Source of the DNA: Symbiodinium natans
Lineage: Eukaryota; Sar; Dinophyceae; Suessiales; Symbiodiniaceae
Length of the DNA stretch: 50,000 nucleotides
Direction: 5' to 3'
Assembly: GCA_905221605.1 (NCBI GenBank)
Contig: CAJNDS010002132.1
Location: forward strand, 241,799 to 291,798
Shown here: piece by piece, positions 8,930 through 18,989 of the stretch
Position numbering within the stretch: position 1 is the first letter of the stretch
Layout: each line of letters begins with the position of its first letter
Program-made: the position numbers and the translations under genes
The notes under the pieces: generated by a model
The model's input: only the letters and a program-made list of their open reading frames with translations
The model's database searches: none
Told to the model about the DNA's origin: nothing

Positions 8930-9679
8930 GGGGTCCTCAGTCTCGGTTGCGGCTGCACCTCACGGATGGCTCATGGGACTGAGCAAGGCGCGGCAGGAAG
9001 TGTTTTTCAGGGCTGACGCCCGTGATTTGTGGGCCCGAGTGGGTGTTGGCACCTGAGGTATCGCCTGGGAGAGGTTGAGCCTGCTGATGCTCCTGGCGCT
9101 GAAGTTGTTGCCCATGACGCCGGTGCACTCGGTGAGGGGCGACCCAGAGAAGCTTAGGCGGAGGCGCCGTGGAATCGGAGCCTAAGCAGAATGGTGCCCC
9201 CAGACCAGTCCTCGCCAGCCATGCTAACGTCAGGCGGAACCCGATGCCCCCACAGAGATGACGGTTTGGAATGGTTTGGCTGCTTGGCTGGGCTCCGTGG
9301 CCTGGGTATCCCCAAACTTTGACTCTTAAGCGTCGCGCGTCGCGCGCCTCGTCGGATAGGGGTTCGGACATATGAACTCGCTTCGAAGCGCGCCGCGGCG
9401 AATCTCGAGAAGTGTTGGAGAGCTGCTTAGACTCGAAGTGTGATTGCATGATTGATGCGACTAGCTTTCAAGTTGCAACAGACATTGCAGTCATTTTGTC
9501 ATCTTCGCCAGTCTTGCAGAGGCAGCACTGACTGGATAACTAGAGGGCAAAGCGGGCTCCATTGCCTTGAGCCAATGGATATAAAGCTGCCGTCTACACA
9601 CTGCTTTGACTCCTTGTACCGTTCTTGCTCTGCGCCTAATGTTCTGGACCTTTAAACGTTCCCTCTCGCTGCTTCGCAG
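8930..9679. other. Stretch with only weak ORFs
   Basis: A 170-codon minus-strand frame (8937-9449) is Arg/His/Gln-rich with no recognisable module and no clear splice context. I see nothing I would call an exon. Confidence 0.35.
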
Positions 9680-9756
9680 GAGACATGGCGGCTGCCAACG
9701 GCCACATGGCTTTCCAGGCCCTGTGGACAGTGACAAAACGGTTGCGATGCAAGCGG
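9680..9756 (+). CDS. Possible first coding exon on the plus strand
   Basis: An AG acceptor (CTTCGCAG) at 9678-9679 is followed within six bases by ATG (9685). The frame MAAANGHMAFQALWTVTKRL runs to a GTATGT donor at 9757. The acceptor just ahead of ATG is the layout expected of a trans-splice or 5'-UTR acceptor. Against it: most convincing exons around here are on the minus strand, and I could not find its next exon. Confidence 0.35.
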
Positions 9757-9759
9757 GTA

Positions 9760-10680
9760 TGTTGGTCGACTCTTTTCTGCTTCAAACTAAGATCGCAAAG
9801 GGTTGGGTTCGACCCGATTCCCCAGCTCTCATCGCCTTTGCAACAAAATCTAAAAGCGCCAGGCCATTGACCCCGGCAACGGATCAACTCGCTTCGCATG
9901 TCACGGCCCTGGGTGTGCGACGTGGAGTGCGCATGCGAAGGGCAGTGTTTACGACTTCACACGGTTCAACAAGGTTGAGTAAGGTTGCAGGAATCGAGGG
10001 TGCAGCGAAAAACGTAAGGGCATGGCCTTCCCCTGGCTCAGCTCTTCCCTACCATGCATCCTTGCATGTATGTTGATGTGTTCCATACAACCTCAAGACA
10101 ACCTTACTTCGTTTCTGCCTTGCAATCTCCATCGGCTCCAACCGTGAACTCTCCTATGCGTCCGAAATCGTAAGCCAGACCCGTCTCGCAACCTCCTCAA
10201 AGCCACAGGCACTGCTGAACCCCTCCTTTCTACAAGTGCATTGGTGGGGGGCAGGGTTCACATGCGGAAGTCTTCTCTGCAGTGCTTGAGTGAAGGTGCT
10301 TGAAGCTCTCGTCGAGGCGCCTCTCCCACAGCATGCTGGTGCTTATTTTGCTTGTCCCACTGCTCAACCCCGGGTAGGCACAGGACTTGGCGTCGTGTCA
10401 TAGGCCCCATGGGCCCCGTGTCATTTCGCCCTCAGAACGGCCTGATTGACTCCAGTAGTGTCGTCGTATCTGGCACTCCGAGGCGACTGGCCTGCAAGCG
10501 ACGAGAATCTTTGGGGTGGATTGGCAAGATTGCTTGGCATCGCATGGGAGCTGCTGTGAAAACTGCTGTGCCTTGAACCGATGAATCAGCAGCTGCATTC
10601 CACCAACAGCATAGCGCGCTTGCCTGCAAGAATCATTCAACTACCATGTGAGCCAGATACGTGCAAGCTGCGCCAACAAA
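9760..10680. other. Stretch without supported exon
   Basis: Weak frames on both strands at 10352-10640. None has both good splice sites and convincing composition. Confidence 0.35.
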
Positions 10681-10681
10681 C

Positions 10682-11069
10682 TTGGCAGGCTGGGTGTTGA
10701 AAGTGCATGACCACTGCATTCCCACCATTGTAGATCTCCCAGAAATTTTTCTCCCAGTCCCCAGGCTGAAAGCCATGCAGCTCAGTCGCTGAAGAGTCTG
10801 CGTGGCCAATTTCGAATGGCACCCCTCCATGCTCACCTGAGAGACCGGTGCACAGGTGCGCCTCCCAATGCTCCAGGATCAGCGCAGGCTTCCAACGTCT
10901 CGAAAAGGTCTTAGCAGCTTAGCCTATCTTGGCACACCAGCCGACTAACCGTGAACAAACTGCCCATGCCAGAGCCGATATCAAAGCCGCGAAGGTCGAG
11001 AAGACTTCGCCGTCCACGATGACGGAGGCCAACTCCCCGAGCAGCCGGGTGCCCTGTCGCCAGGCTGCC
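10682..11069 (-). CDS. Three-exon fragment: GFQPGDWEKNFWEIYNGG protein
   Basis: Exons at 10950-11069, 10862-10909 and 10682-10836. The first reads GTRLLGELASVIVDGEVF and STFAALISALAWAVCS. The second is a microexon, LFETLEACADPGALG, with a GC donor. The third, joined in phase, reads GEHGGVPFEIGHAD, ELHGFQPGDWEKNFWEIYNG and AVVMHFQHPACQ before a GTTTGT donor. The junction of exons 2 and 3 is phase-exact (1+2). The junction of exons 1 and 2 was not resolved. Strand-helix alternation with VVMHF...PAC vaguely recalls a thioredoxin fold, but no CxxC is present, so I leave it unassigned. Confidence 0.5.
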
Positions 11070-11270
11070 CTGACAGAAAGGAATAGAAAAGCAAGCCTCC
11101 TTCTTGAAGCCCTATACTGAAACCGCGGAACCGAGATCCGAAAGCTCGAAGCCACCTGCTGTTTCAGAAAAAAAGAAGTTTGCAGGGTTGCCTATGCTCC
11201 GCCCAGCTTGTCTGCTTGGTCATGGACAGGGCAAGCTGCTCTGGTCTGCTTTGGCTTTGTCTCTGTGCGT

Positions 11271-11488
11271 GTCCCCGACCTTACTTAAATCCTCGAGACA
11301 TCGGGAAGGAGAAGGTGGACAAGAACTTGGGCAAGCTCGAAGGAGCATTCGTGAAAAAACACCTTGGAGCCGTACTTGCTGGTGATAAGAGAATCATCGA
11401 AAGCCCGTGCATGTTGCAATCCCGGTCCGGTGCAGTCCCAGATTTTAAGACTCCTGTCGGTGATGTGGTGCTTGTTTCCGGCACTTGA
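11271..11488 (+). CDS. Probable terminal exon, helical protein (NPRDIGKEKVDKNLGKLEGAF)
   Basis: Plus-strand frame ending at TGA 11486-11488. It reads PRDIGKEKVDKNLGKLEGAF, then VKKHLGAVLAGDKRIIESP and a beta-like tail FKTPVGDVVLVSGT. Lys/Glu/Leu periodicity and GC-rich third positions look coding. The 'NL.KLE...LAGDK' run is faintly like the helical C-terminal domain of glutathione S-transferases, but this is a weak resemblance. The 5' boundary is not defined. A CAT microsatellite follows the stop immediately. Confidence 0.4.
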
Positions 11489-11513
11489 CCATCATCATCA
11501 TCATCATCATCAT
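11489..11513. repeat. CAT trinucleotide microsatellite
   Basis: Eight or so CAT units right after the plus-strand stop at 11488, followed by an AT-rich run near 11535-11560. Confidence 0.8.
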
Positions 11514-12317
11514 AATCAAAACAATGGTGCGTATGTATACAATATTATATATAACATAACACTTGCACGGCCGCCTGAGGGCGGAATGTCCGCGGTCCCT
11601 TGCCACCAGACTTTCAGCATAGGCGCGCTGGACCTGGCAGACAGGTTGCTTGGCTGGGAGGAGAAACACAACCTCAGAGCCCACTGATCTTCCCTCCCAA
11701 CGCGTCCCACAAAGATGCATGCCGACCCGGCAACCGTAAGCCTTCTACCTTACATAGAGGCCCTGAATTGGCACTCTCTGCCGTCCTGCCTCTTGTAGCC
11801 CTGAAGCGCATTGCCTTTGAGGTGGTTGACTCGCAACCCCGGGCACGGCATGCGGCTGAATGAAGGTTTCATGCCGAGACACCATGAAGCAAAAGAGCAG
11901 AGCAGCACAACAGCAAAGGCCAGTCGAACCAATCGGGGGGAGGGGCGCTACTGGCATCGATTTGGGAAGCTCAGCTCATCTCAGCTCAGCGCTGATAGGG
12001 TGGTGGCAAATTCTGGCAAGCTCGGACGGGGAGCACAAGGCTTGCCGCAACACCCACTTTTTCAAAGGGCCAACGCAAGGATCTCCGAACCTCCTTCAAG
12101 CCCTACGTCCCCTTGCAAAGCCACGCCCCAGCAAAGTCCTCAAGCTCAAATTGCTTTCATTCTTTACATCTTTAGGGTCAAGGCGCGACTCGCCTTCCAC
12201 AAAGGACCCCACACCCCACGCAGACACGTAGACAGAACTCCATATCCATTGGACTCCATTGGCCAGGCAGCTCGTAGCTGGCGATAGATTGGATGGCGGA
12301 TTGCATCGCGGACACCT

Positions 12318-12605
12318 GTGTCTCTGCAACCTGGGACTTCGATTCTGCTTACGGCGGCTCACGACTTTGTGGATGTGCCAACGCCAGAAACGGACTCGAC
12401 ACAGGTGACAGGAAGGAAACAGGCATGCCGCGTGCTAGAAGCTGCTGGAAACACGAGCGCTGCGTGGAAGCAGTTCGATCCACTCAGTTACAGTTACTTG
12501 TGCGAGCTTGGCAGCCTCCATGTATTCCTTGGAAGGGCAGTTAACCGTTCAGCTAACCTGCAACTTCTGCGCTCGGCTTGCAAGACTGGCGTAATTCCCT
12601 GCTAG
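12318..12605 (+). CDS. Weak plus-strand ORF, possible exon
   Basis: Reads LTAAHDFVDVPTPETDS, KQACRVLEAAGNTSAAWKQF and YSYLCELGSLHVFLGRAVN to a stop at 12603-12605. Composition is protein-like but splice sites are not distinct and no family is recognised. Treat as a candidate only. Confidence 0.3.
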   Translation: MSLQPGTSILLTAAHDFVDVPTPETDSTQVTGRKQACRVLEAAGNTSAAWKQFDPLSYSYLCELGSLHVFLGRAVNRSANLQLLRSACKTGVIPC

Positions 12606-12902
12606 AGTAGTTGTTCGTTGCAAATCCGAGATCATCCGAGCAAAGTCTCATCCAGCGTCCCTCGCAGCTCCCACCAAATGCGATCCAGAGCGATGATCTG
12701 TGCGTGCTCCTCCTACGAGGGTATGTGCGCAACCACGGTACTTGACTTTTTTGGATGAGGGGGCATTTTGCGGATGGCTTTGTGAGTTGAGCTCCCACTC
12801 ATGCCCAGTCGTGGTTTGGGGGGACTAGGATGCCTTTTTGCCCGTGTAGTCTCTAGGTCCTAGGCTTCGAGAACTGTGGCCCAAGTCAAAGATGAGACTA
12901 GG

Positions 12903-12924
12903 CCGCCCCCCCCCCCCCCCCCCC
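12903..12924. repeat. Poly-C tract
   Basis: C homopolymer marking the edge of the following AT-rich island. Confidence 0.8.
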
Positions 12925-12949
12925 TACATCCGCCTTCAGGGGTCCATTA

Positions 12950-13130
12950 ATATCTAGTAGGATTCGAACGAATTTGAAAAGAATGTATTTGGATCCTATC
13001 CAAAATGAATGAAATCATACTAAATATTGATACGAACCTAGCAAAATGGATAAGAATTTAAGTATTCCTCTTGCTAGGATTCGTATTAATTAATTCTCAA
13101 ACATTCCTTTATTCATTAGCATCCTAGTTA
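12950..13130. repeat. AT-rich palindromic island
   Basis: Abruptly AT-rich compared with both flanks. It contains an imperfect hairpin: arms ATACGAACCTAGCAA (about 13030-13045) and TTGCTAGGATTCGTAT (about 13069-13085), with one mismatch. A further related AGGATTCGAACG sits at the left (about 12959). The layout suggests a small nonautonomous inverted-repeat insertion. No coding capacity. Confidence 0.5.
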
Positions 13131-13204
13131 AAACATATCAGGAATACATTGAAACGAGGAGCGGGGCGGCCTGTGAAGACAGAAAGCAGGAGGAGGCACA
13201 CTAC

Positions 13205-13765
13205 CGACCGTTCCCTGAGATGTGAGGCGCCTGAAGCTGAAGTTGCTTGCGCCAGGTCCGCACGGTGACTTTGCTCCGGTTGCTGTGCTCCTGGAGGGCA
13301 AAGAGCGAAGAGGGGACAATTCCTACGGCCATGACCGTGTCTACGCTGTTTGGGGAGCTCCTTGTACATGCCAAGCAGGTGCAGCTCCCGCCTCCAGGGC
13401 TACACGTGGGGTGGGAAGAACATGGGGGTAGTAGAACTGCGGCAAGGCCACTGTAGAACCTCGCCCAACCGGCCTGGTACGGTCCTGGAGCGCCGCCACC
13501 TCCGCTTGAAGCTCACTTCCGAGGGCTGCGAGCCGCGTGCCGCTGCTGCCTCGGAGTTGTTCTCTTGCTGGGGCACTTCACTTGGCACTTGCTTCTTTTC
13601 AAATCCGGCCCTTACAGCAGCCGCTGCTCCTACTTTTCCAAAAGAGAAGAATCAGAAGACCCATTTCTTGCGGCTCTTTGCTTTTCAGGAGCCCCCAGGC
13701 CCCAGCCTGCATTGCGGAGCGTGGAGTGCAGATCAGACAGCTGGCGCAAAGCCACGGCAGCGTGG
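13205..13765 (-). CDS. Four-exon coiled-coil gene fragment
   Basis: Exons 13707-13765, 13474-13549, 13345-13391 and 13205-13290 join with every phase closing (1|2, 2|1, 1|2). They read HAAVALRQLSDLHSTLRNAG, then SSGTRLAALGSELQAEVAAL, QDRTRRELHLLGMYKELPKQ and RAQQPEQSHRADLAQATSAS. The first two introns begin with GC, the third with GT, and all end in AG. Intron lengths are about 157, 82 and 54 nt. The peptide is Leu/Arg/Glu/Gln-rich with heptad spacing, so an elongated coiled-coil protein is likely. Start and end lie outside the piece I could assemble. The consistent phases make this one of the safer exon chains in the window, despite the unusual donors. Confidence 0.6.
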
Positions 13766-13834
13766 CTGGTGTTCACAGGACCTCAATTCAACGCTCGCTC
13801 TGTCTGCATGACCGTATTTGAGCATGTTAGGGAA

Positions 13835-13944
13835 TAGGATTAGGGGGACCCTTGGGGATATAGACCCTCTGAATAAGGTCTCTGTTTCAGAGAGCCAGAA
13901 GAGGGTAAAGAAGGGGTTCCCTTTTAAGGGTCCCCCTTATCCTA
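13835..13944. mobile_element. 110-bp inverted-repeat element (MITE-like)
   Basis: Left terminus TAGGATTAGGGGGACCCTT (13835-13853) and right terminus AAGGGTCCCCCTTATCCTA (13926-13944) are reverse complements over 19 nt with one mismatch. The interior contains further nested complementary pieces (ACCCTCT / AGAGGGT and CTCTG / CAGAG), so the whole element can fold into one long hairpin. It has no ORF. I could not identify a clear target-site duplication by eye. Confidence 0.6.
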
Positions 13945-14306
13945 CCTAGGACATGTGTACCTGTCCAAGTGACAACGCTCTGCCGAAGCAAGAACGAAAT
14001 CGAAACAAGTCAACCCTCAATGACTCAACCCGGACTCAAACCCTTAAAGCATTCCCCTTAAATTGAGCTGCAGAGTTACATAGAGTTACCCAAACCAAAT
14101 CATTTGACCCCCCTGAATAAGCACCTTCGAGTCTTGTGGAGCCGGCAACGAATCGCTCCAAGGCATCCCGGGCCTCAAGGCGCCCCCCCCCAAAGCTCCA
14201 GCAGAGGCCACGTGGCAGAAACACAAATGTCTGCGCCGACAAAGGGGTGACAAAAGCCGGAAAGAATGCAGAAAGACAATGAAATACACGTACGGCCCAA
14301 GACGCT

Positions 14307-14420
14307 GTGTGTCGCGACAAAGCGTTGGAAGATGCGGCCTCGGTCGGCTTCGACATTCCAGAAAGGGAGATGGCGCGACTTTGGCTTTCGCCGTCCGGAG
14401 CCCATGGTCTGATTCACTGG
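14307..14420 (+). CDS. Weak plus-strand exon candidate
   Basis: Reads CRDKALEDAASVGFDIPE and REMARLWLSPSGAHG before a possible GTCTGA donor. Composition is protein-like, but the minus strand here also has open frames (for example NELYGFAEARASES). No family recognised. Confidence 0.25.
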
Positions 14421-14439
14421 CTCTCGCCTCCGCGAAGCC

Positions 14440-15680
14440 GTACAGCTCGTTCAACATGTGGGCACTGCTCACCTGGCATCAAGGAAACAAGCTCGGACAA
14501 GTGCAGGTATACTGGAACCCTGCAACCGCACTTCGCAAAAAGTGTCTTTCGTCTCACGTGCTCAAGCCCAAAAGGTCCTTGACTTCATCGAGCAAGGTTC
14601 CAGCCGACTGCGACTGGTCCATGGTCGCCTGGCACACGAGTCACAGAAAACGCCACGGCCTGTCGTGTCAGTGTTGTGTTAGCCCTTGCGTCCCTTTGCC
14701 CTGTCGTACCGTGTTTCTACTTTTGCTCTGTGGGCCTGCAGCAGTTCCATCCTCTGGGTCAGGCGAGCTTCCGAGACATCCTAAGAAAGCGGCACAAGAA
14801 AACAAGGCAACGCGGCAGGACCAACATCTGTAGACACTGTAGACCTCTTCGAATGGCCGCCATTGCTGCGCTGAAGGCAAGGCTCGATCTTCTTTGCCAC
14901 CCAGCCAGTGTCAACCTCGCACGCTGACCGCACGAAGCCCCGAAGCAGAAGAACGTGTGGCGTGGTCCTTCTTGGTGGTACGACTGGTACGATATCAGCA
15001 TCGTGGTCTTTTGGCGATGGGTTTGCGGTTGAATCTCGGCAAGAGTGCGGGAGAGAGCCGCAGATCCACAAGGGGCGAGATCCGCATGAAACGGGCAAAT
15101 GACACAGGAACAGGACTGGGACACCCGTAGTACACTACATCGATCCTCTACATTGTGCATCATTTGACAGGTTCAAGGGTTCGGCCTTGTTAGCCTCCAC
15201 ACTCCACTCAGCCAGCTTCTTCATGTTGTTGTTGGTCACGTCCTGGAAAGTTCGTGTTACCATTTGTTTGCTTCGCTTTCGTTGGGCTCAGGGGGTTTTG
15301 GTGGTGGTGGTGGTGGTGGCTTGGATGTGTTGCCGCTTAGAGGCTTAGAGTCACCGCATGCAGCTGCACACCAAGTTTAGGATTCTTTGGGTTCTTATGG
15401 TTCTTCGCGCTTTCTTGAGGAATAGCAAGCTTCTGCAATCCTTGGAGAACTGATGTTTCTGCCGTGTTTGACAAGAGAGCAGACAAGAATGGATCAGTGC
15501 ATATTTCCCTTCTCTTGATTACGCAGGCTTGTGGATTCTCGGAGCGGGGGAGCCCTGCGCATATCGCTGACTCGCCATGCAATCCATGAGTGGGACGTGC
15601 ACATGGCCTCTAGACTCTACACTCACCGGGAACTGGGACCGGGAAAAGCAGAACAGCAGCTGGACAGACCAGTGTGACAC
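14440..15680. other. Stretch without supported exon
   Basis: Only short conflicting frames. A GGT microsatellite lies at about 15297-15320. Nothing else stands out. Confidence 0.35.
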
Positions 15681-15686
15681 CAGCAC

Positions 15687-15870
15687 CCCAACAAGTCTCC
15701 GTGGCGGTTTTCAGGTTCCGGAGGATCGCCCGGTCGCCTGGGAAAGGCAACGCGGCAAAGCCCATAAGAGGTATCTCAACATCTGGGGCGAATCCTGCAG
15801 ACCCTGCACTGCCTCGCACAACTGCGTCTCTCACGCAATGGACGTCGCAGAAGAGACGATCTAAGCTGGC
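15687..15870 (-). CDS. Two exons encoding LFCDVHCVRDAV...GDRAILRNL
   Basis: Exon 15813-15870 (AG acceptor at 15871-15872) reads ASLDRLFCDVHCVRDAVV. Exon 15687-15737 reads GDRAILRNLKTATETCW. Joining CGA-G with GC-GAC through a 75-nt intron that starts GC and ends AG (15738-15812) gives HCVRDAVVRGDRAILRNLKT in one frame. From memory, a similar 'C..HC..DAV..GDR.I...L' helical module occurs in dinoflagellate secreted-type proteins. The assignment of the module is a recollection, the junction is visible. The rest of the gene was not traced. Confidence 0.5.
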
Positions 15871-16105
15871 CTGTCGCGACAGTCTGAGCTCCGGGTTACT
15901 TTCCTGGGATCCGGCTGGGGCCCCCCCTGTCACGTTGTGCAATCGAGATCGGAGCCCGATAGGTCTAGCAGAAACTGGTGACATGATTGGACCTGAGTTG
16001 AACAGTCCGCAGCATCCTCCTTCGCCGCCGCCAAGTTCAAGGCAAGTTGTATTTGCCTCAGCCCCCGCCCTCGCGAACCGAGCTCACCGAACAACCCCTA
16101 CGGAC

Positions 16106-16159
16106 CTCGAAGGCCTCAGTAACAAGCTGCAACAAGCCTTTCGCGATGAGTGGGTATCC
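16106..16159 (-). CDS. Ambiguous 54-nt exon (either strand)
   Basis: Minus: AG-bounded, reads YPLIAKGLLQLVTEAFE and ends at a GTCCGT donor. Plus: the same bases read DLEGLSNKLQQAFRDEW ahead of a GTATCC donor. Both are plausible helices. I prefer minus only because the neighbouring supported exons are minus. Confidence 0.3.
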
Positions 16160-16670
16160 CTGTGGGGTACCCAAGATCAAGGCCGTCAACTGCGTGCAAG
16201 ATGCTCGCCCGTTTGTCTCAGCCCGTCGAAATTGATCTGCCAGATGCGCAAGCACTTTGCTACACCATCACAGACCGAACCTTCGAACCTGGAATGTCCT
16301 CGAATCCCCACTTGTCGGCCTATTGTCTGCGTCATGGACATCGCAACTCCCATGCATCGATTTTGCATGGTGGCCTGTGCGAGGCCCTCGCAAATTGCCT
16401 TTGCGATGGAACTGCGCTCTCAAGGGTGCCAGGGGATGGGTTTCGGGATGGCGATCACTCAATTTGGGGTATGACATACCGACTGCCTTTGTGGCAGATG
16501 CATTTCCCCAGGGCAAAGTTGCAACTGCTAACTACTTTCGCACTTGTGCTGATCAAACTTCTTCTCATCTTCAGTACTGCCGGAAAAGCCGAAGGCCCCA
16601 CCAACCTGCCCTTCCATGAAGTCCGGTGTTCGCCACTTGGGATCTGAATTCCCATGCCCATCGGCGCCAC

Positions 16671-16794
16671 CTGTGTGGACAGCGGGAAGGTTCGCGTGGC
16701 CTTCGGCTTCTGTGCGAAAGGAGACACGGCCTTAACGAGCTTAAGCCGGCTGTTGAAGGCAGACGAAGCTACAAATTTGGCCCTCTCCACACGG
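16671..16794 (-). CDS. Probable exon (AKFVASSAFNSRLKLVKA)
   Basis: An AG at 16795-16796 and a CAG|GTGGCG donor at 16670 enclose a frame reading AKFV-ASSAFNSRLKLVKAV and then KPKATRTFPLSTQ. A plus-strand ORF of 110 codons beginning with ATG at 16654 covers the same bases and is also free of stops. I cannot exclude it. Confidence 0.35.
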
Positions 16795-17367
16795 CCAGTG
16801 TTCGGGTGGTTAAGGCTGCGACATGGGGCGGTGAGGGGAACAACCAACCTAGCTCCTTTGGAGCTTGTTGGAGTTCTTGTTTACAAACACTATTTTGGGA
16901 CAAGCAACACTCCGGTAGGGCTCAGATCTCCGAAAAATCGGGCATTCAAGGTGTCGGCGGGGGAGGGGGCTGATCTTTCTCGGTGAAAGGCTCCTCTTGC
17001 CGATGCATTCTGCAACTGTTCGACGCGCCGGAAGTGACTGTTCACTTGTCATTGTGTTCAGAGCAACCCTGCACGGCACCACAGGGGAACATCAGCGCTG
17101 ATCGCAGTCATGCCCCCATATTTCAGGAGCTAGACCTCCGCCACTTGGCCGCTTGGAAGATGTGTTACCTTGACTTGGTGCCTGAAACCTTCCGGCCATC
17201 CTGGGATGGAACTTGTGCGTTACTGACCTTGTAGCGGTACAGTCAGCAAGGCAGACAAGAGTCTTTGGTTCGTCGCCAGGTGCACAAAACATGTAGTCGA
17301 AGAGGCTAGACCCTTGATCATCGGGTAACATGCATCACTCATGACGCGTGTCGAAGCGGAGTTCCAC

Positions 17368-17429
17368 ACCGTAGCCATTTTTCCTCAAGCATCCTCAAGC
17401 CATTTTTCCCCAAGCCATTTTGGCTCAAG
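17368..17429 (+). other. Tandem relic copies of the dinoflagellate spliced leader
   Basis: 17368-17389 matches the 22-nt dinoflagellate spliced leader at 20 positions, differing at two in the GGC core (ACCGTAGCCATTTT, then TCCTCAAG). It is followed head-to-tail by CATCCTCAAG (17390-17399), CCATTTTTCCCCAAG (17400-17414) and CCATTTTGGCTCAAG (17415-17429). The last is a perfect copy of the 15-nt 3' part of the leader. Truncation after the internal CCGTAG is what repeated trans-splicing at that AG would leave. This is the signature of a leader-bearing mRNA being reverse-transcribed into the genome more than once. Downstream plus-strand sequence holds no long frame. Confidence 0.85.
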
Positions 17430-17717
17430 CACAGCTGGAGTGTAGTTTTCAAGGTCCAGCCTTCCTAGCGGGGTAGGTGGTGGAGGTTCAGGTTTTGCAT
17501 GCCGAGGTGGACGAAAGAAAAAGAGCTGCCCTGCCCCTTGGTGCGAACTTGTGAAAAGGAGTTTCTTGCTTGTCAAAGAGGGGGGGGTCTTTGATGAACC
17601 CTTTCACAAGAGACTCGACTGCTGCCCTTATTGCCCAGCCCATCCAAAACAAAGATGAATCTACTTCTTGAGTTGCGGGCCCTCTTGCTTTGGGCTTTGG
17701 GGCGTTTGAGCACGAAC

Positions 17718-17835
17718 TTCGCTGCAGAATCGCATACAAGTGCCGATGGCCCTGCTGCACACAGCGCGGGCCTCTCCGTCAGGCAGTCCGCTACAGATGG
17801 CATCGATCCCATTCTCCACGTTGGTCAAGATCATC
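17718..17835 (-). CDS. Cysteine-spaced helical exon (ICSGLPDGEARAVCSRAIGTC)
   Basis: AG acceptor at 17836-17837 (TTCCAAG) and a GTTCGT donor at 17717 downwards. It reads MILTNVENGIDAICSGLPD, then GEARAVCSRAIGTCMRFCSE. Four cysteines spaced along predicted helices recall small disulphide-stabilised helical bundles (saposin-like at best). No family is assigned. It lies on the opposite strand from the nearby spliced-leader relic, so the two are not parts of one transcript. Confidence 0.5.
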
Positions 17836-18470
17836 CTTGGAAAACAAAAAGCCGTTGCGGTGTGCTGACCCTCTGAAAGGCCAAGACCACTGAGGCCTGA
17901 GAAGCCTTGGATGAAGCCTTGGAAACCCTGCCGGACCGTGAGCCCCCCTTTAACCGCGGAAGAAAGGGGCAAAAGATGATGAGATCCTTGTAGTGGGCCC
18001 ATCAGATGTCGCAGAGGAGGTCACGGAAAAGGTGCATGCAAAAGCTCACACGATACAGGTGTAGATGATCAGGGCTGGTATGTCCGCCCCCGGGGTACAA
18101 TTATATCTAAAGATGCCACAAGTAGTTGTGTACGCCGCACGTACGCGGTACATGCGAGTACTCTATCGGAAGGTTTAGGAGTCGGTGTAGAGGGGTCTAC
18201 GGAAATAGCGGCTTCGGATTTCGGAAGAGGAAAGGGCCGTGATAGCAGACTGACACTTCAAAGATGAACCTCTTGAACCTCTTGGACCCGCTCTGTGTCC
18301 AGGACCCTATACGGCGGACCTCCCATAAACTTGCTTTTGGAAGTGCCGTCTGGGACTGGCTTTGACCATCACCGCTTCTGGACCATTTCGGCTAAACCAC
18401 ACAAGCCCTTCATGCAAATGCGCACTCCTGACCCTTGCAACCAACTGCAATTTTGGCATGGCGCGCCATG

Positions 18471-18800
18471 TCATTGAGAAGGGTGTAATTTGAGTCGAGT
18501 GGCTGCCCCAGCGCAAAACCAAAGTCTGACTCGGCAAGCTTCAAGCCACCTCAAATCAGTGAGCAAAGGCTTTCCGAGCCCTGTAGTACCAAAGGACTTC
18601 AGGACTTGCACAACAAGTGTTTCTCTTCCTGATCTGGCAGATGTGGCTATGTCATGCTGAAGGGCGTGGCAGATTGAAGGCAAATTTTGGAGCTTTGGAG
18701 GGGCGCCAAGCAACAAAGGCTTTGCGAGAATGACGCGTAATTGTGATGCACGGGTCTGGTCATGTGCCATGTCCTTCTTGGTTCTTGGTTCAAGTCTCCT
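18471..18800 (-). CDS. Weak minus-strand ORF, possible exon
   Basis: Reads RVILAKPLLLGAPPKLQNLP, ICHALQHDIATSARSGRETL and VVQVLKSFGTTGLGKPLL, with a stop at 18471. Helical, plausible composition. Splice sites unresolved. Confidence 0.3.
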   Translation of the reverse strand, partial: RRLEPRTKKDMAHDQTRASQLRVILAKPLLLGAPPKLQNLPSICHALQHDIATSARSGRETLVVQVLKSFGTTGLGKPLLTDLRWLEACRVRLWFCAGAATRLKLHPSQ

Positions 18801-18989
18801 ACCCAGCAAGCAGTAGTTCTAGTTCTGGAGGAAACATGTGCATGCCTGAACAACAATTTCTGAAGCAGCTGACGCACGCCGGCACGTGTGTCACAGGCAT
18901 CAAGCTCACCATAACCCATCCTCAGGCTGTGATGTATCTGCAAGGAAGAGCCCTGGCTCTCAAACGTTGAGCATTTAGGCTTCAATCTG

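Noticed and set aside
9562-9582. Possible spliced-leader remnant on the minus strand (CCATTGGCTCAAG)
   Set aside because: It lacks two bases of the leader core and has no adjoining leader copies. A 13-nt near match can arise by chance.
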